Shown here piece by piece: positions 1 through 8,314 of a stretch of DNA of 64,000 bases. The position numbers were made by a program, and so were the translations under genes. The number at the start of each line of letters is the position of its first letter. Position 1 is the first letter of the stretch. Location: NCBI RefSeq assembly GCF_028682395.1, contig NZ_JANHLC010000006.1:62001-126000 (forward strand), given 5' to 3'. The notes under the pieces are model-generated. The model saw only the letters and a list, made by a program, of their open reading frames with translations, was not told the DNA's origin and did no database searches. The stretch comes from Pseudomonas putida. Lineage in GTDB: Bacteria > Pseudomonadota > Gammaproteobacteria > Pseudomonadales > Pseudomonadaceae.

Positions 1-291
1 GCCGCCCAGCACCACGCTGGACAACAGCGGCGTAGCGGACAGATGACGGCCGCTGGCTTCAAAGATCGGCCCCAGGCCCATACAGCCGAAATCCAGCCCG
101 CCGAGGTTTTCCGGAAAAGGAATGGCACTCCAGCCCAGCCCGATCGCTTCGGCCCAGACCGCCTCGTCGAAGCCCAGCGGCGTGCCGCTGTCACGCAACC
201 GACGCTGGGCACCCACCGGGCTGCGGGCGGCCAGAAAGTCCCCGGCACTGTCGGCCAGCAAACGCTGGTCATCGCTGTAACGCAGGTTCAT
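1..291 (-). CDS. Acyl-CoA dehydrogenase, N-terminal fragment (cut by window edge)
   Basis: The reading frame starts at the ATG at 291..289 and runs off the left edge of the window, so only the first 97 residues are visible. They show an acyl-CoA dehydrogenase N-terminal helical domain: MNLRYSDDQRLLADSAGDFL, then a GLGWSAIPFPENLGG stretch. The start overlaps the stop of the preceding dehydrogenase gene in an ATGA arrangement, which implies translational coupling and fits the paired-subunit (heteromeric) dehydrogenases of steroid side-chain breakdown. The FAD and catalytic regions are not visible, so the pairing is an inference from context. Confidence 0.85.
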   Translation of the reverse strand, partial: MNLRYSDDQRLLADSAGDFLAARSPVGAQRRLRDSGTPLGFDEAVWAEAIGLGWSAIPFPENLGGLDFGCMGLGPIFEASGRHLSATPLLSSVVLGG

Positions 292-1508
292 ACCGCAGCT
301 CCTTTTTGCCCATCGGCTTTCTTCGCTTCCGGCAGGCCCAGCACCCGCTTGGCGATCACATTGAGCTGCACTTCCGACGCACCGCCAGAAATGGTCAGCG
401 CGTAACTGTTCAACCAACCCCGGGTAATCGCCAGTTGCTGGTCACTGAAGGCCTCGCCCTGCCAGCCCAGGGCATGCACGCCCAGGGCATCGAGCAGGAC
501 CTCGAATTTGTCCCGTTCCTGCTCGGTGTGGGTCAGTTTCATGATCGCCATCAGGCCGCTGACATCTTCGCCGGCCCGAGCCTCTTCCCCCATGCGCTGC
601 ACGGTCAGGCCATAGGCATGCTCGTCCATGGCGTTGGCCACGGCCCGCGCATACAGCGCGTGCTCGCCCTGGGTCGAGGGTTGCGGCAGGTATTCACGCA
701 GCAACGGCAGCAGGTGAAAGTGCGCAGGCAGGCTGATTTCGCCAAATTTCGACATGGCCTTGCGTTCGTGTTGCAACAGGCGCTTGGCCAGGCTCCAGCC
801 ACCGTCGAGCGGGCCGATCAACTGGCCCTTGGGCACCTGCACACCGTCGAAAAACACCTGGCAAAATGCCGACTTGCCGCTGATCAAATCAATCGGTGCC
901 GCCTTGACGCCGGGGCTGCGCATATCCAGCACGATCAGGCTGATGCCCTCGTGCTTGGCCGCCTTGGGATTGGTGCGCACCAGGGCGTACATCCAGTCGG
1001 ACTTGTCGCCGTAGGAGGTCCAGATCTTGGTGCCATCCACGACAAAATGGTCACCGGCATCGCGGGCGGCCATTTTCAGGCTGGCCAGGTCGGAGCCGGC
1101 ATTAGGCTCGGAAAAGCCCTGACACCAGCGCACCTCACCCCGGGCCATGGGCGGCAACAGGCTGCGCTTCTGCTCCTCGCTGCCGTATTCGAGCAACAAC
1201 GGACCGAGCATCCAGACGCCCAGGTTGATCTGCGGCGGGCGGCACTTGAGCCGGCGCAGTTCACCTTCGAGCACCGCCAGGCGTTCGGCATCCAGGCCAC
1301 CGCCGCCATACTCCAGCGGCCAGTCGGGGCAAAACCAGCCCTTATCGCGCATGCGCTCGAACCACAGCCGCGCATCGTCACTGGGAAACTCGACCTGGCT
1401 GCCGCCCCACACCAGTTCGCCTTCCGCCGTGGCGGTGCGCATCAATGGCGGACAGTTGGCCTCCAGCCAGGCACGGGTCTCGTGCCGAAATTGTTCAATG
1501 GTGCTCAT
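288..1508 (-). CDS. Acyl-CoA dehydrogenase, steroid side-chain type
   Basis: This 406-residue flavoprotein should introduce an alpha,beta double bond into an acyl-CoA thioester. The middle-domain signature CQGFSEPNAGSDLASLK lies near residues 130-147, and the C-terminal SGGASEVQLNVIAKRVLGLP motif is present. In that motif Gly stands where MCAD-type enzymes carry the catalytic Glu, so the base must come from another position or from a partner subunit. I chose the ATG at 1508 because a GAGGG ribosome site lies eight bases upstream; the GTG at 1517 lies inside that site. The stop overlaps the next dehydrogenase start (ATGA), so the two probably form one heteromeric enzyme. The substrate is inferred from the neighbours. 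Confidence 0.9.
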   Translation of the reverse strand: MSTIEQFRHETRAWLEANCPPLMRTATAEGELVWGGSQVEFPSDDARLWFERMRDKGWFCPDWPLEYGGGGLDAERLAVLEGELRRLKCRPPQINLGVWMLGPLLLEYGSEEQKRSLLPPMARGEVRWCQGFSEPNAGSDLASLKMAARDAGDHFVVDGTKIWTSYGDKSDWMYALVRTNPKAAKHEGISLIVLDMRSPGVKAAPIDLISGKSAFCQVFFDGVQVPKGQLIGPLDGGWSLAKRLLQHERKAMSKFGEISLPAHFHLLPLLREYLPQPSTQGEHALYARAVANAMDEHAYGLTVQRMGEEARAGEDVSGLMAIMKLTHTEQERDKFEVLLDALGVHALGWQGEAFSDQQLAITRGWLNSYALTISGGASEVQLNVIAKRVLGLPEAKKADGQKGAAV

Positions 1509-1577
1509 GGATTTCACCCTCGGCCCGTCCCGGCGCAGCGCCGGGCGGGTATTTATTGTGGTTGGGCAGGTGGACGA

Positions 1578-2747
1578 TCAGCGTTGCGTACGGGGCATGC
1601 CAAGGCCGAACTGGGCGATCAGCTCGCGCTGGATTTCATTGGTGCCGCCGCCGAAGGTCAGGGTGACCGAAGCGCGCACTTCGTATTCCAGGTCGCCCTG
1701 CAACAAGGCGGCTGCCGAGCCGCTGCGCAGCGCGCCGTTGGCACCGACAATGGCGCTCAGGCGGCGCAAAATCTCGATGGCCGACTCCGAGCCATAGACC
1801 TTGGTGGTCGAAGCCAGCGCCACGTCCATGCGCTCGAGTTCCAGGTCGGCGGCAATGCGCAGGTTGATCAGCCGCATGGCTTCCAGGCGCGCATAACACT
1901 CGGCCAGGGAGGTGCGGACCCAGCCCTTGTCCATCGCCCGGCGGCCCTGTTCGTCGGCCGCGCGGGCCCACAGGTAGACCCGGCGAAACAACCCGACGAC
2001 CTTGTCCGACCAGGACCCCAGCCCCAGGCGTTCGTGGTTGAGTTGGGCAGTAATCAGCTTCCAGCCACCGTGCAACTCGCCCACCAGCATCTCCCGGGGC
2101 ACCCGCACATTGTCGTAATAGGTGGCCGCGGTCGGGTTGCTGGTGGTCGGGATCAGCGTGCTGGAAAAGCCCGGGGCCTGGGTATCGAGAATCAGGATCG
2201 AGATGCCCTTGTGCCGGGTCTGGCCCGGATCGGTGCGCGCGGCCAGCCAGATGAAATCCGCCGACTCCGCGCCCGAGGTCCAGAGCTTGTTGCCGTTGAC
2301 CACGAAGTCGTCGCCGTCCAGCCGCGCACTGGTCTTGAGTACCGCCAGGTCGCTGCCGGCATCGGGTTCCGAATAGCCGATGGCGAACATGATTTCACCG
2401 GCGGCGATCCCTGGCAGAAAACGCTCTTTCTGCAACGCGCTGCCATGGGCCATCAAGGCCGGGCCGACGGTGCTGATGGTCACGAACGGCAGCGGCGCGC
2501 CGGCGATATTCGCCTCTTCGAAAAAGATCAGTTGCTCGGTGGCGGCATAGCCCTGGCCGCCATGGGCCTTGGGCCAGCCGACCGCCAGCCAGCCGTCGCG
2601 CCCCATCTGGCGGATGGTCTGGCGAAACAGCTCGCCGCCTTCCTGGCCGCGCAATTGCTCACGCAGTTGCGGCGTCATCAGGTTCTGGAAATAGTCGCGC
2701 ACCTTATGGCGCAGGGCATGCTGTTCAGGCGTCAGATCAACGAACAT
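1578..2747 (-). CDS. Acyl-CoA dehydrogenase, steroid side-chain type
   Basis: The gene encodes a 389-residue acyl-CoA dehydrogenase with the full three-domain layout. Visible motifs are FAIGYSEPDAGSDLAVLK near residue 122 (FAD and substrate binding) and GGGTNEIQRELIAQFGLGMP at the C-terminus. It follows the aldolase gene by ten bases and has a GGAG site before its ATG. The set of two dehydrogenases, a MaoC pair and a thiolase-like aldolase in one operon matches the ChsE1/ChsE2 and Scd-type heteromeric dehydrogenases that act on steroid-CoA esters. Its likely partner is the 377-residue dehydrogenase at 4346-5479, but the pairing cannot be proven from sequence. Confidence 0.9.
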   Translation of the reverse strand: MFVDLTPEQHALRHKVRDYFQNLMTPQLREQLRGQEGGELFRQTIRQMGRDGWLAVGWPKAHGGQGYAATEQLIFFEEANIAGAPLPFVTISTVGPALMAHGSALQKERFLPGIAAGEIMFAIGYSEPDAGSDLAVLKTSARLDGDDFVVNGNKLWTSGAESADFIWLAARTDPGQTRHKGISILILDTQAPGFSSTLIPTTSNPTAATYYDNVRVPREMLVGELHGGWKLITAQLNHERLGLGSWSDKVVGLFRRVYLWARAADEQGRRAMDKGWVRTSLAECYARLEAMRLINLRIAADLELERMDVALASTTKVYGSESAIEILRRLSAIVGANGALRSGSAAALLQGDLEYEVRASVTLTFGGGTNEIQRELIAQFGLGMPRTQR

Positions 2748-2757
2748 AGGTCGCTCC

Positions 2758-3936
2758 TTAGGCCGCGCCGAGAATCAGGCCACTGGTAGGCACACCGGTA
2801 CCGGCGGTGACCAGCACGTTTTCCACTGCCGGTACCTGGTTCACCGCCGTGCCGCGCACCTGGCGCACCGCTTCGGCCACACCGTTCATACCGTGGATAT
2901 AAGCCTCGCCCAACTGCCCGCCGTGGGTGTTGATCGGCAACTTGCCGCCACGGGCATGGTGCCCGGCGCGGATAAAGTCCTTGGCGCCACCGCGTTCGAC
3001 AAAGCCGAACTCTTCCAACTGCGGCAGCACGAACGGGGTGAAGTGGTCGTAAATCACCGCGGTCTGGAACGCCTCCGGGCCCAGGCCCGATTGGCGATAC
3101 AGTTCGCGGGCGACCACGCCCATTTCCGGCAGGCCGGTAATGTCTTCGCGGTAATACGAGGTCATGATCTGCTGCCCGCTGGCAATGCCCTGGGAGCCGG
3201 CCTTGATCATCACGGGTGTCTGGCGCAGGTCCCGGGCACGTTCGGCAGAGGTGATCACCATCGCCACCGCGCCATCGGACTCCTGGCAGCAGTCGAGCAG
3301 GTGCAGCGGCTCGCAGATCCAGCGTGAAGCCTGGTGTTCTTCCAGGGTGATCGGCTTGCCATAGAAAAACGCATTGGGGTTGGTCGCGGCAAAATCGCGC
3401 ACCGCCACGGCCACGCGGCCAAAGTCCTCGGAGGTGGCGCCGTAGGTGTGCATATAGCGCTGGGCAAACATCCCAACCCAGGCCGCCGGCGTGTGAAAGC
3501 CGTGGGGCATGTACCAGCCGTAATTGACGTTCTCGAAAATCGGCGTCGAGGCAAAACCGTAGGTGCCGGTGCCGAAGCGATACCAGGAACGCTCGTTCAT
3601 GGCGCGATACACCACCACCACCTTGGCCACGCCGGTGGCCACGGCCATGGCCGCATGCATTACCGGGCCACAGGCCGCGCCGCCGCCATGGGGCACCTGG
3701 GAGAAGAACTTGACGTCCTTGCAGCCCAACAGCCGGGCCATTTCATATTCCGGCACCTTGTCCACGGAGTAGGAGCTGAAGCCTTCGACCTCGCTGGGAT
3801 CGATACCGGCATCCTGCAACGCGCTCAGGGTCGCTTCGAGGGCCAAGCGCAGCTCGGTGCGCCCGGAGTTCTTGGAAAATTCGGTGGCGCCCAGCCCGAC
3901 AATCGCGGCGCGCCCGGAAATCGACGAATCACTCAT
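2758..3936 (-). CDS. Thiolase-like steroid side-chain aldolase (Ltp2/Sal1 type)
   Basis: This 392-residue protein belongs to the SCP2-thiolase (lipid-transfer protein) family. It has AIVGLGATEFSKNSGRTELR at the N-terminus, CCQESDGAVAMVITS in the middle and a C-terminal NTHGGQLGEAYIHGMNG motif. In steroid degraders this branch does not act as a thiolase: with a DUF35 partner it performs a retro-aldol cleavage that releases propionyl-CoA from a 17-hydroxy side-chain CoA ester. The required DUF35 domain is encoded in the same operon (5489-6478), as are the hydratase and dehydrogenases that would make its substrate. A GGGAG site precedes the ATG. Assignment to the aldolase branch rests mainly on this context. 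Confidence 0.85.
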   Translation of the reverse strand: MSDSSISGRAAIVGLGATEFSKNSGRTELRLALEATLSALQDAGIDPSEVEGFSSYSVDKVPEYEMARLLGCKDVKFFSQVPHGGGAACGPVMHAAMAVATGVAKVVVVYRAMNERSWYRFGTGTYGFASTPIFENVNYGWYMPHGFHTPAAWVGMFAQRYMHTYGATSEDFGRVAVAVRDFAATNPNAFFYGKPITLEEHQASRWICEPLHLLDCCQESDGAVAMVITSAERARDLRQTPVMIKAGSQGIASGQQIMTSYYREDITGLPEMGVVARELYRQSGLGPEAFQTAVIYDHFTPFVLPQLEEFGFVERGGAKDFIRAGHHARGGKLPINTHGGQLGEAYIHGMNGVAEAVRQVRGTAVNQVPAVENVLVTAGTGVPTSGLILGAA

Positions 3937-3954
3937 CTGTTGTGTCTCCCGCTA

Positions 3955-4374
3955 TCAGGGCAGAACCAGCGCGACCGTACCGGTCACGTGGTTGCCCATG
4001 GAATTTTTGCCGCTGAGGGTGACTTCCACCGTGCGGGTGTCGGCGTCATGGCCCGTGACCTGGCCGTTGAAGGTCATGCAGTCGCCGGGGTAGTTGGGCG
4101 CGCCCAGCTTGATTTTCAGCGAGACGAACTGTGCCAGCGGGCCGGCCCAGCCTTCGACGAAACGCTGCACCAGGCCATTGGTGGTCAGGATGTTCATGAA
4201 GATATGGGGCGAGCCGAGCTCGCGGGCCGCGTCCAGGTCGTGATGGCCGGGAAAGTAGTCACGGGTCGCAATGGCGCCACCGGTGACCAGGCCGACCGTG
4301 ATCGGGATCGCCAGCTCCGGCAGTGCTTCGCCGGGGCGTACGTCGTCAAAGCGCTTGGTGTTCTTCAAGGTCAT
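3955..4374 (-). CDS. MaoC-like enoyl-CoA hydratase, small subunit (ChsH1-like)
   Basis: This 139-residue single hot-dog protein carries TRDYFPGHHDLDAARELG near residues 37-52, the region where MaoC hydratases place their catalytic Asp and His. It probably pairs with the MaoC domain of the fusion protein at 5489-6478, as ChsH1 pairs with ChsH2, to hydrate the steroid enoyl-CoA before aldol cleavage. The first 29 bases of the gene overlap the end of the upstream dehydrogenase gene in another frame, which indicates tight operon packing. The hydratase role is a family-level inference; the steroid substrate comes from the operon. Confidence 0.85.
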   Translation of the reverse strand: MTLKNTKRFDDVRPGEALPELAIPITVGLVTGGAIATRDYFPGHHDLDAARELGSPHIFMNILTTNGLVQRFVEGWAGPLAQFVSLKIKLGAPNYPGDCMTFNGQVTGHDADTRTVEVTLSGKNSMGNHVTGTVALVLP

Positions 4375-5479
4375 ATTTCCATCCCAGCTTGTCGTTATCG
4401 CTCAGCCAGTCGCCGAGACGTTCCAGGCTTGCCGCCGAACCACCCAGGGCCAGCGCCAGGGCACGGCTCCAGTAGAGAAAACGGTGGATCGGGTACGTCA
4501 GGTCGACGCCGATACCGCCATGCACATGCTGTGCGTTGTGGCCAATCCGGTGCCCCGCCTCACACGCCAGGTAGGCCGTGGCCAGGGCCTCGGACGGCGC
4601 GGGCAGGCCGGCATCGAGCCGGTAGCACAGTTGCCAGAGGTTGCTGCGCAGCGCCTCCAAGGCGATATGGGCATCAGCCATGCTCATCTGCACGGCCTGG
4701 AAGCTGCCGATCCGCCGTTCGAATTGCAGGCGCTCGCTGACATAGGCCACGGTGCGCCGGGTCTGCTCGGCGCTGACCCCCAGTTGTAGGGCCGCCAGGG
4801 CGGCAATGGCCCGCGGTTCCAGCCAGGCCAGGGCGGCCTCGGGTAGCAGGCAATCGCCCTCGACGCACACCGCCTTGAGTTGCAGATCCGCGACGGCTTC
4901 GCCATGGGTCAGCACGCCCGGTACCCGGGTGATGCCAGCGGCGTGCAGGTCCAGCATCAACAGGCGCGGCTGGCCATCGACCGCGGCCAGCACCAGCGCC
5001 GCCCGGGCCTGTTGCCCCAAGGCGAGTGCCGCGACCCGACCCTCGAGGCGCCAGCCCTGGCCCTCAGCCGTAGCCTGCAATTCAATGCCATGGGCCGCTA
5101 CCAGCCCGTCGAGGGACAGGCTCAACAGCCCCTCGGCGCTCGCTGCCTGGCTCGCCCAGTCAGCGCCTCGGGCGCCGCCGAACAGAGTCAGGGTCGCGGC
5201 CGCCAGTTGGTGACGCCACAGCGGTACCTGTCCCAGGCTACGGCCCTGGGCCTGCAACACCAGCATCAGTTCGGTCATGCCCAACCCGCTGCCGCCCTGC
5301 TCCTCGGGAATGGCCAGGGCGTGCAGCCCCGTCTCCACGCACAGGTTCCAGAGCTCGCTCATCATCGGCTCGCCTCGGCTGTCCCACTGGCGCATGAATT
5401 CATCGTCGCAATGGTCGACAAACAGGCTGTCAGCCATCTGCTCGATGGCCCGCTGGTCTTCGTTAAATTCAAAGTCCAT
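4346..5479 (-). CDS. Acyl-CoA dehydrogenase, partner-subunit type
   Basis: The gene encodes a 377-residue acyl-CoA dehydrogenase of the diverged partner type. The N-terminal helical domain (FEFNEDQRAIEQMADSLF) is clear. The middle domain is degenerate and lacks the usual SEPxAGSD motif. The C-terminal half keeps RRIGSFQAVQMSMADAHIAL and HVHGGIGVDLTYPIHRFLYW. Such degenerate subunits occur in the alpha2beta2 dehydrogenases of steroid side-chain degradation, where only one subunit type is catalytic. The gene lies nine bases after the MaoC-DUF35 fusion gene and overlaps the following MaoC gene. The best candidate partner in this operon is the enzyme at 1578-2747. Confidence 0.87.
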   Translation of the reverse strand: MDFEFNEDQRAIEQMADSLFVDHCDDEFMRQWDSRGEPMMSELWNLCVETGLHALAIPEEQGGSGLGMTELMLVLQAQGRSLGQVPLWRHQLAAATLTLFGGARGADWASQAASAEGLLSLSLDGLVAAHGIELQATAEGQGWRLEGRVAALALGQQARAALVLAAVDGQPRLLMLDLHAAGITRVPGVLTHGEAVADLQLKAVCVEGDCLLPEAALAWLEPRAIAALAALQLGVSAEQTRRTVAYVSERLQFERRIGSFQAVQMSMADAHIALEALRSNLWQLCYRLDAGLPAPSEALATAYLACEAGHRIGHNAQHVHGGIGVDLTYPIHRFLYWSRALALALGGSAASLERLGDWLSDNDKLGWKYDLEEHQAL

Positions 5480-5488
5480 GGTCGCTCC

Positions 5489-6478
5489 TTACTCGTCGGC
5501 GAGGCGGAACAGCGGCAAGGTCAGGGCCTCGTCGAAGGTCTGGAACTCGACCTGCAGGCGCTGGCCGATCTGCAACTGATCGCGCTCGACGCCCACCAGG
5601 CCGGCGATCAGGCGGACGCCCTCCTCCAGTTCGATCAGGCCAATCGGATTCGGGTGATCGAACGGCGCCACCACCGGGTAATGCATCACCACAAACGAAT
5701 AGAGACTGCCGCGCCCGCTGGCCGCGACCGTGTCCCAGTCGAAGCTGTGGCACTCGATGCAGACCGGTGCCGGCGGATGGCGCAGGGTCGCGCAGGTCGT
5801 ACAGCGTTGGATCAGCAACTGCCCCTGGGCACAGCCTTCCCAGAAGAAGCGCGTGTCATCACTGATCCCCGGTTGTGGCCGCTTGACCGTCGCGGGTGCT
5901 TGCGTCGGCGCCTCGGCTGCCGCCGCACGCACGGCCGGACGGAACTTGAAGACCCGAAACAGCAACTGGCCGACCGCCTCGTCGTGACCACCGGGCTTCT
6001 CGACAAAATGGCTCATCACCAGAGTGACGAAAAACCCGGTGCCCAGGCCCGTGGTCTTCTCCTCGCCCACCGACTCCAGGCGAGTGGTGTAGTAGAGCTT
6101 TTCGCCCAGGCGCAGGGGCCGGGTAAAACTCAGCTCGGAATTGACTGCGACCACCGCGGCATAGCCGTACTGCTCGATCAGCTTGAGCACTTCATAAGGG
6201 TTTTCGGCGGTGGAACCCTGTGGGTAGTTATTGGCGTGAAAGCCCTCCAGGGTCCACACCTGCAACATCGCCGGCGGCGCGATCAGGCCTTCGTGGACCG
6301 TGGCCAGGGCCTGGGCAGGATCGGTGTAGAGCGGGTTGTCGACGCCCATGATCTCGCACCACTGGCGGATCATCGGTGCATTGACCTCGTCCCAGGCATA
6401 CACGCGACCGTATTCGCGCCCCACTAGGGCGCGCACGTTGGATAGCAATTGTGGATCAGCCAAAGTCGTCTCCTGCAT
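5489..6478 (-). CDS. MaoC-DUF35 fusion: hydratase subunit plus aldolase-partner domain (ChsH2-like)
   Basis: The 329-residue protein has two parts. Residues 1 to about 180 form a MaoC-type hot-dog domain containing WCEIMGVDNPLYTD and FTRPLRLGEKLYYTTRLESV. After an Ala/Pro-rich linker, residues from about 205 on form a DUF35 domain with a four-Cys zinc ribbon (CTTCATLRHPPAPVCIEC) and an OB-fold. The same architecture is found in ChsH2, where the hot-dog domain completes the enoyl-CoA hydratase and the DUF35 domain docks with the Ltp2 aldolase. Both partners are encoded in this operon, so the reaction product could pass directly from hydratase to aldolase. Confidence 0.9.
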   Translation of the reverse strand: MQETTLADPQLLSNVRALVGREYGRVYAWDEVNAPMIRQWCEIMGVDNPLYTDPAQALATVHEGLIAPPAMLQVWTLEGFHANNYPQGSTAENPYEVLKLIEQYGYAAVVAVNSELSFTRPLRLGEKLYYTTRLESVGEEKTTGLGTGFFVTLVMSHFVEKPGGHDEAVGQLLFRVFKFRPAVRAAAAEAPTQAPATVKRPQPGISDDTRFFWEGCAQGQLLIQRCTTCATLRHPPAPVCIECHSFDWDTVAASGRGSLYSFVVMHYPVVAPFDHPNPIGLIELEEGVRLIAGLVGVERDQLQIGQRLQVEFQTFDEALTLPLFRLADE

Positions 6479-6520
6479 GTTGAGGGCCGCGCCCGAACCC
6501 CGGGCACCGCCAAAGGTCGA

Positions 6521-7306
6521 TCAGTTGGGCAGGGTCTGCGCAGCACCGAGAAAAGCCGGACGCTCGCCACCGCCATGCAGCAGCAGGTTGCAGCCGCTGG
6601 CGTAACCGGCCAGCGGCGAAGCGATGTACAGGCAGGCGTTGCCGATATCGTGCGCCACCGCCATGCGCCCGGCCGGAATGCCCGCCGCGACCGCTGCGAT
6701 GCCAGCCTCACTGCCGTAATGCAGATGGGCCTGCTCGGTCAGCACCAGCCCCGGGCTGACCGCCACCACCCGCACCCGTGGCGCCCACTCCACCGCCAGC
6801 GACTGCACCAGCGCCAGCACGCCGGCCTTGGCCGCGCCATAGGCCGCGGTGCCGGGCGATGCGCGCAGGGCGCTGATGCTGCCGATAAACACGATGCAGC
6901 CGCCCTCATCCTGCTGCTGCATCAGCCGGTTGGCCTGCTGGGCGACATTGAGCGGGGCAATCAGGTTGAGACGGATAATGCCTTCGTGAAAACGCGGCGA
7001 TGCCGTGGCCGCTTCCGCCGCTGGGCTGCCACCGGCGTTGTTGATCAGCACATCGAGACGGCCGTAGTCGCGCTCGATGGTGTCGAACAGTGCGGCCAGC
7101 GAATCGAGGTCGCGGACATCGCAGGGAATAAACGCCGCACGGGCCTCACCCACACGGGGCAATTGCTCAGGTTCCGTGCGCCCGCAGACAATCACCCGTG
7201 CCTGGGCCGCCAGGAAATCCAGCGCGATTCCTGCGCCTATCCCCTTGGTGCCGCCGGTGACAAGCACCACCTTGCCGCTGTAATCCAGCCCCGTGTGCTG
7301 ACCCAT
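6521..7306 (-). CDS. Short-chain dehydrogenase/reductase, steroid operon
   Basis: A classical SDR of 261 residues: NAD(P)-binding TGGTKGIGAGIA near residue 16, NNAG, and the catalytic Ser-Tyr-Lys set around SISALRASPGTAAYGAAKAG. The C-terminus ends in HGGGERPAFLGAAQ, a tail I associate with SDRs of cholesterol clusters. I chose the ATG at 7306 (CAGGAG eight to nine bases upstream) over an upstream in-frame ATG at 7408 that overlaps the divergent promoter. It is the first gene of the large minus-strand operon. It could oxidise a hydroxyacyl-CoA or a ring hydroxyl; sequence alone does not decide. Confidence 0.88.
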   Translation of the reverse strand: MGQHTGLDYSGKVVLVTGGTKGIGAGIALDFLAAQARVIVCGRTEPEQLPRVGEARAAFIPCDVRDLDSLAALFDTIERDYGRLDVLINNAGGSPAAEAATASPRFHEGIIRLNLIAPLNVAQQANRLMQQQDEGGCIVFIGSISALRASPGTAAYGAAKAGVLALVQSLAVEWAPRVRVVAVSPGLVLTEQAHLHYGSEAGIAAVAAGIPAGRMAVAHDIGNACLYIASPLAGYASGCNLLLHGGGERPAFLGAAQTLPN

Positions 7307-7367
7307 AATGCGCTCCTGAAATGGACTGACAGGCTGCACTCTAGGGACAAAACCACGGCCATTCTTC

Positions 7368-7383
7368 GTCTGAACGGACGATG
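7368..7383 (+). promoter_or_regulatory. Candidate operator of the steroid regulon, copy 1
   Basis: The element GTCTGAACGGACGATG lies between the divergent SDR (start 7306) and enoyl-CoA hydratase (start 7449) genes, about 60-80 bases from each. It contains a near-palindrome GTCTGAACGGAC. It matches three other elements in the window (12622-12637, 17644-17659 and 17677-17692) at 11 fixed positions, consensus GTCYG-N4-GACGAKG, and all four precede steroid-catabolic operons. That it is an operator is inferred; the regulator is unknown. Confidence 0.6.
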
Positions 7384-7448
7384 AATCGCGATCCGGCGAA
7401 CGTGACACTGGCGCTCATTTACCCGACACGTCACGCATGAGGAAGGCC

Positions 7449-8234
7449 ATGTCCGAACACACTCCGCCCACGGTTCTGCTGGAGCATCCGCTGCCCGGCG
7501 TGGCGCTGTTGCGGCTTAATCGCCCGCAGGCCTCCAATGCCCTGAGCCTGGAATTGCAGGCGCTGCTGTCACAGTACTTTCGTGAACTGGGCGAGAACCC
7601 CGAGGTGCGTTGCATCCTGCTGACCGGCGGCGACAAAGTGTTTGCCGCCGGGGGCGATATCAACAGCATGGCCGGGGTCGGCCCCATCGAGATTACCCAG
7701 CGCCATACCGAACGCGTCTGGGGCCCGATCCAGCAGTGTCCGAAACCGGTGATCGCGGCGGTCTGCGGCTATGCCTACGGCGGCGGCTGCGAACTGGCGA
7801 TGCATGCCGACCTGATCGTGGCCGGACGCAGCGCACGCTTCTGCCAGCCGGAAATCCGCATCGGCATCATGCCCGGCATCGGCGGCACCCAGCGGCTGGT
7901 GCGGGCGGTGGGCAAGGTCAAGGCCATGCGCATGGCGCTGACCGGACAGCCGATCAGCGCGGAAGAAGCCTGGGTAGCAGGGTTGGTCAGCGACCTGGTC
8001 GACGACGACCAGGTCCAGGCCCAGGCACTGGAACTGGCGCGGGTGATCGCGGCCATGCCGGCACTGGCGGCCGAACAGATCAAGGAAGTAATCCTGAGCG
8101 GTATGGATGGGCCGCTGGAGACCGGTCTGGCCCTGGAGCGCAAGGCCAATGCCCTGCTGTTCGCCTCACGCGACCAAAAAGAAGGCATGCAGGCGTTTAT
8201 CGAAAAACGTCCGGCACAGTTTGAAGGGCGTTAA
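7449..8234 (+). CDS. Enoyl-CoA hydratase/isomerase (crotonase family)
   Basis: This 261-residue crotonase has both canonical hydratase glutamates: one in YGGGCELAMHADL and one in CQPEIRIGIMPGIGGTQRLV. The oxyanion-hole region FAAGGDINSMAG is also clear. The set resembles PaaF/EchA-type hydratases that add water across a 2-enoyl-CoA. The ATG at 7449 follows an AGGA site, so I prefer it to the ATG at 7437. The gene stands alone on the plus strand between minus-strand steroid operons and shares its control region with the side-chain operon. A role in steroid beta-oxidation or later ring breakdown is likely. Confidence 0.88.
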   Translation: MSEHTPPTVLLEHPLPGVALLRLNRPQASNALSLELQALLSQYFRELGENPEVRCILLTGGDKVFAAGGDINSMAGVGPIEITQRHTERVWGPIQQCPKPVIAAVCGYAYGGGCELAMHADLIVAGRSARFCQPEIRIGIMPGIGGTQRLVRAVGKVKAMRMALTGQPISAEEAWVAGLVSDLVDDDQVQAQALELARVIAAMPALAAEQIKEVILSGMDGPLETGLALERKANALLFASRDQKEGMQAFIEKRPAQFEGR

Positions 8235-8270
8235 GGCTCGAATCCGTAGTAATCAAAGGACCTGAAACCT

Positions 8271-8298
8271 GCGGGAGCGAGCACGCTCGCTCCCGCAA
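8271..8298. terminator. REP-like hairpin between convergent genes
   Basis: TGCGGGAGCGAG and CTCGCTCCCGCA form a perfect 12-bp stem around a four-base loop. It lies between the convergent hydratase and SDR genes. The sequence resembles the GCGGGAGCGAG-type REP palindromes common in Pseudomonas. There is no U-tract, so its role in termination is uncertain. Confidence 0.6.
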
Positions 8299-8314
8299 GA
8301 CCATCGGGCCGCGC

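Noticed and set aside
306..2789. 827-codon plus-strand frame opposite two acyl-CoA dehydrogenase genes
   Set aside because: Shadow of two real genes that have ribosome sites and family motifs; the product has no domain.
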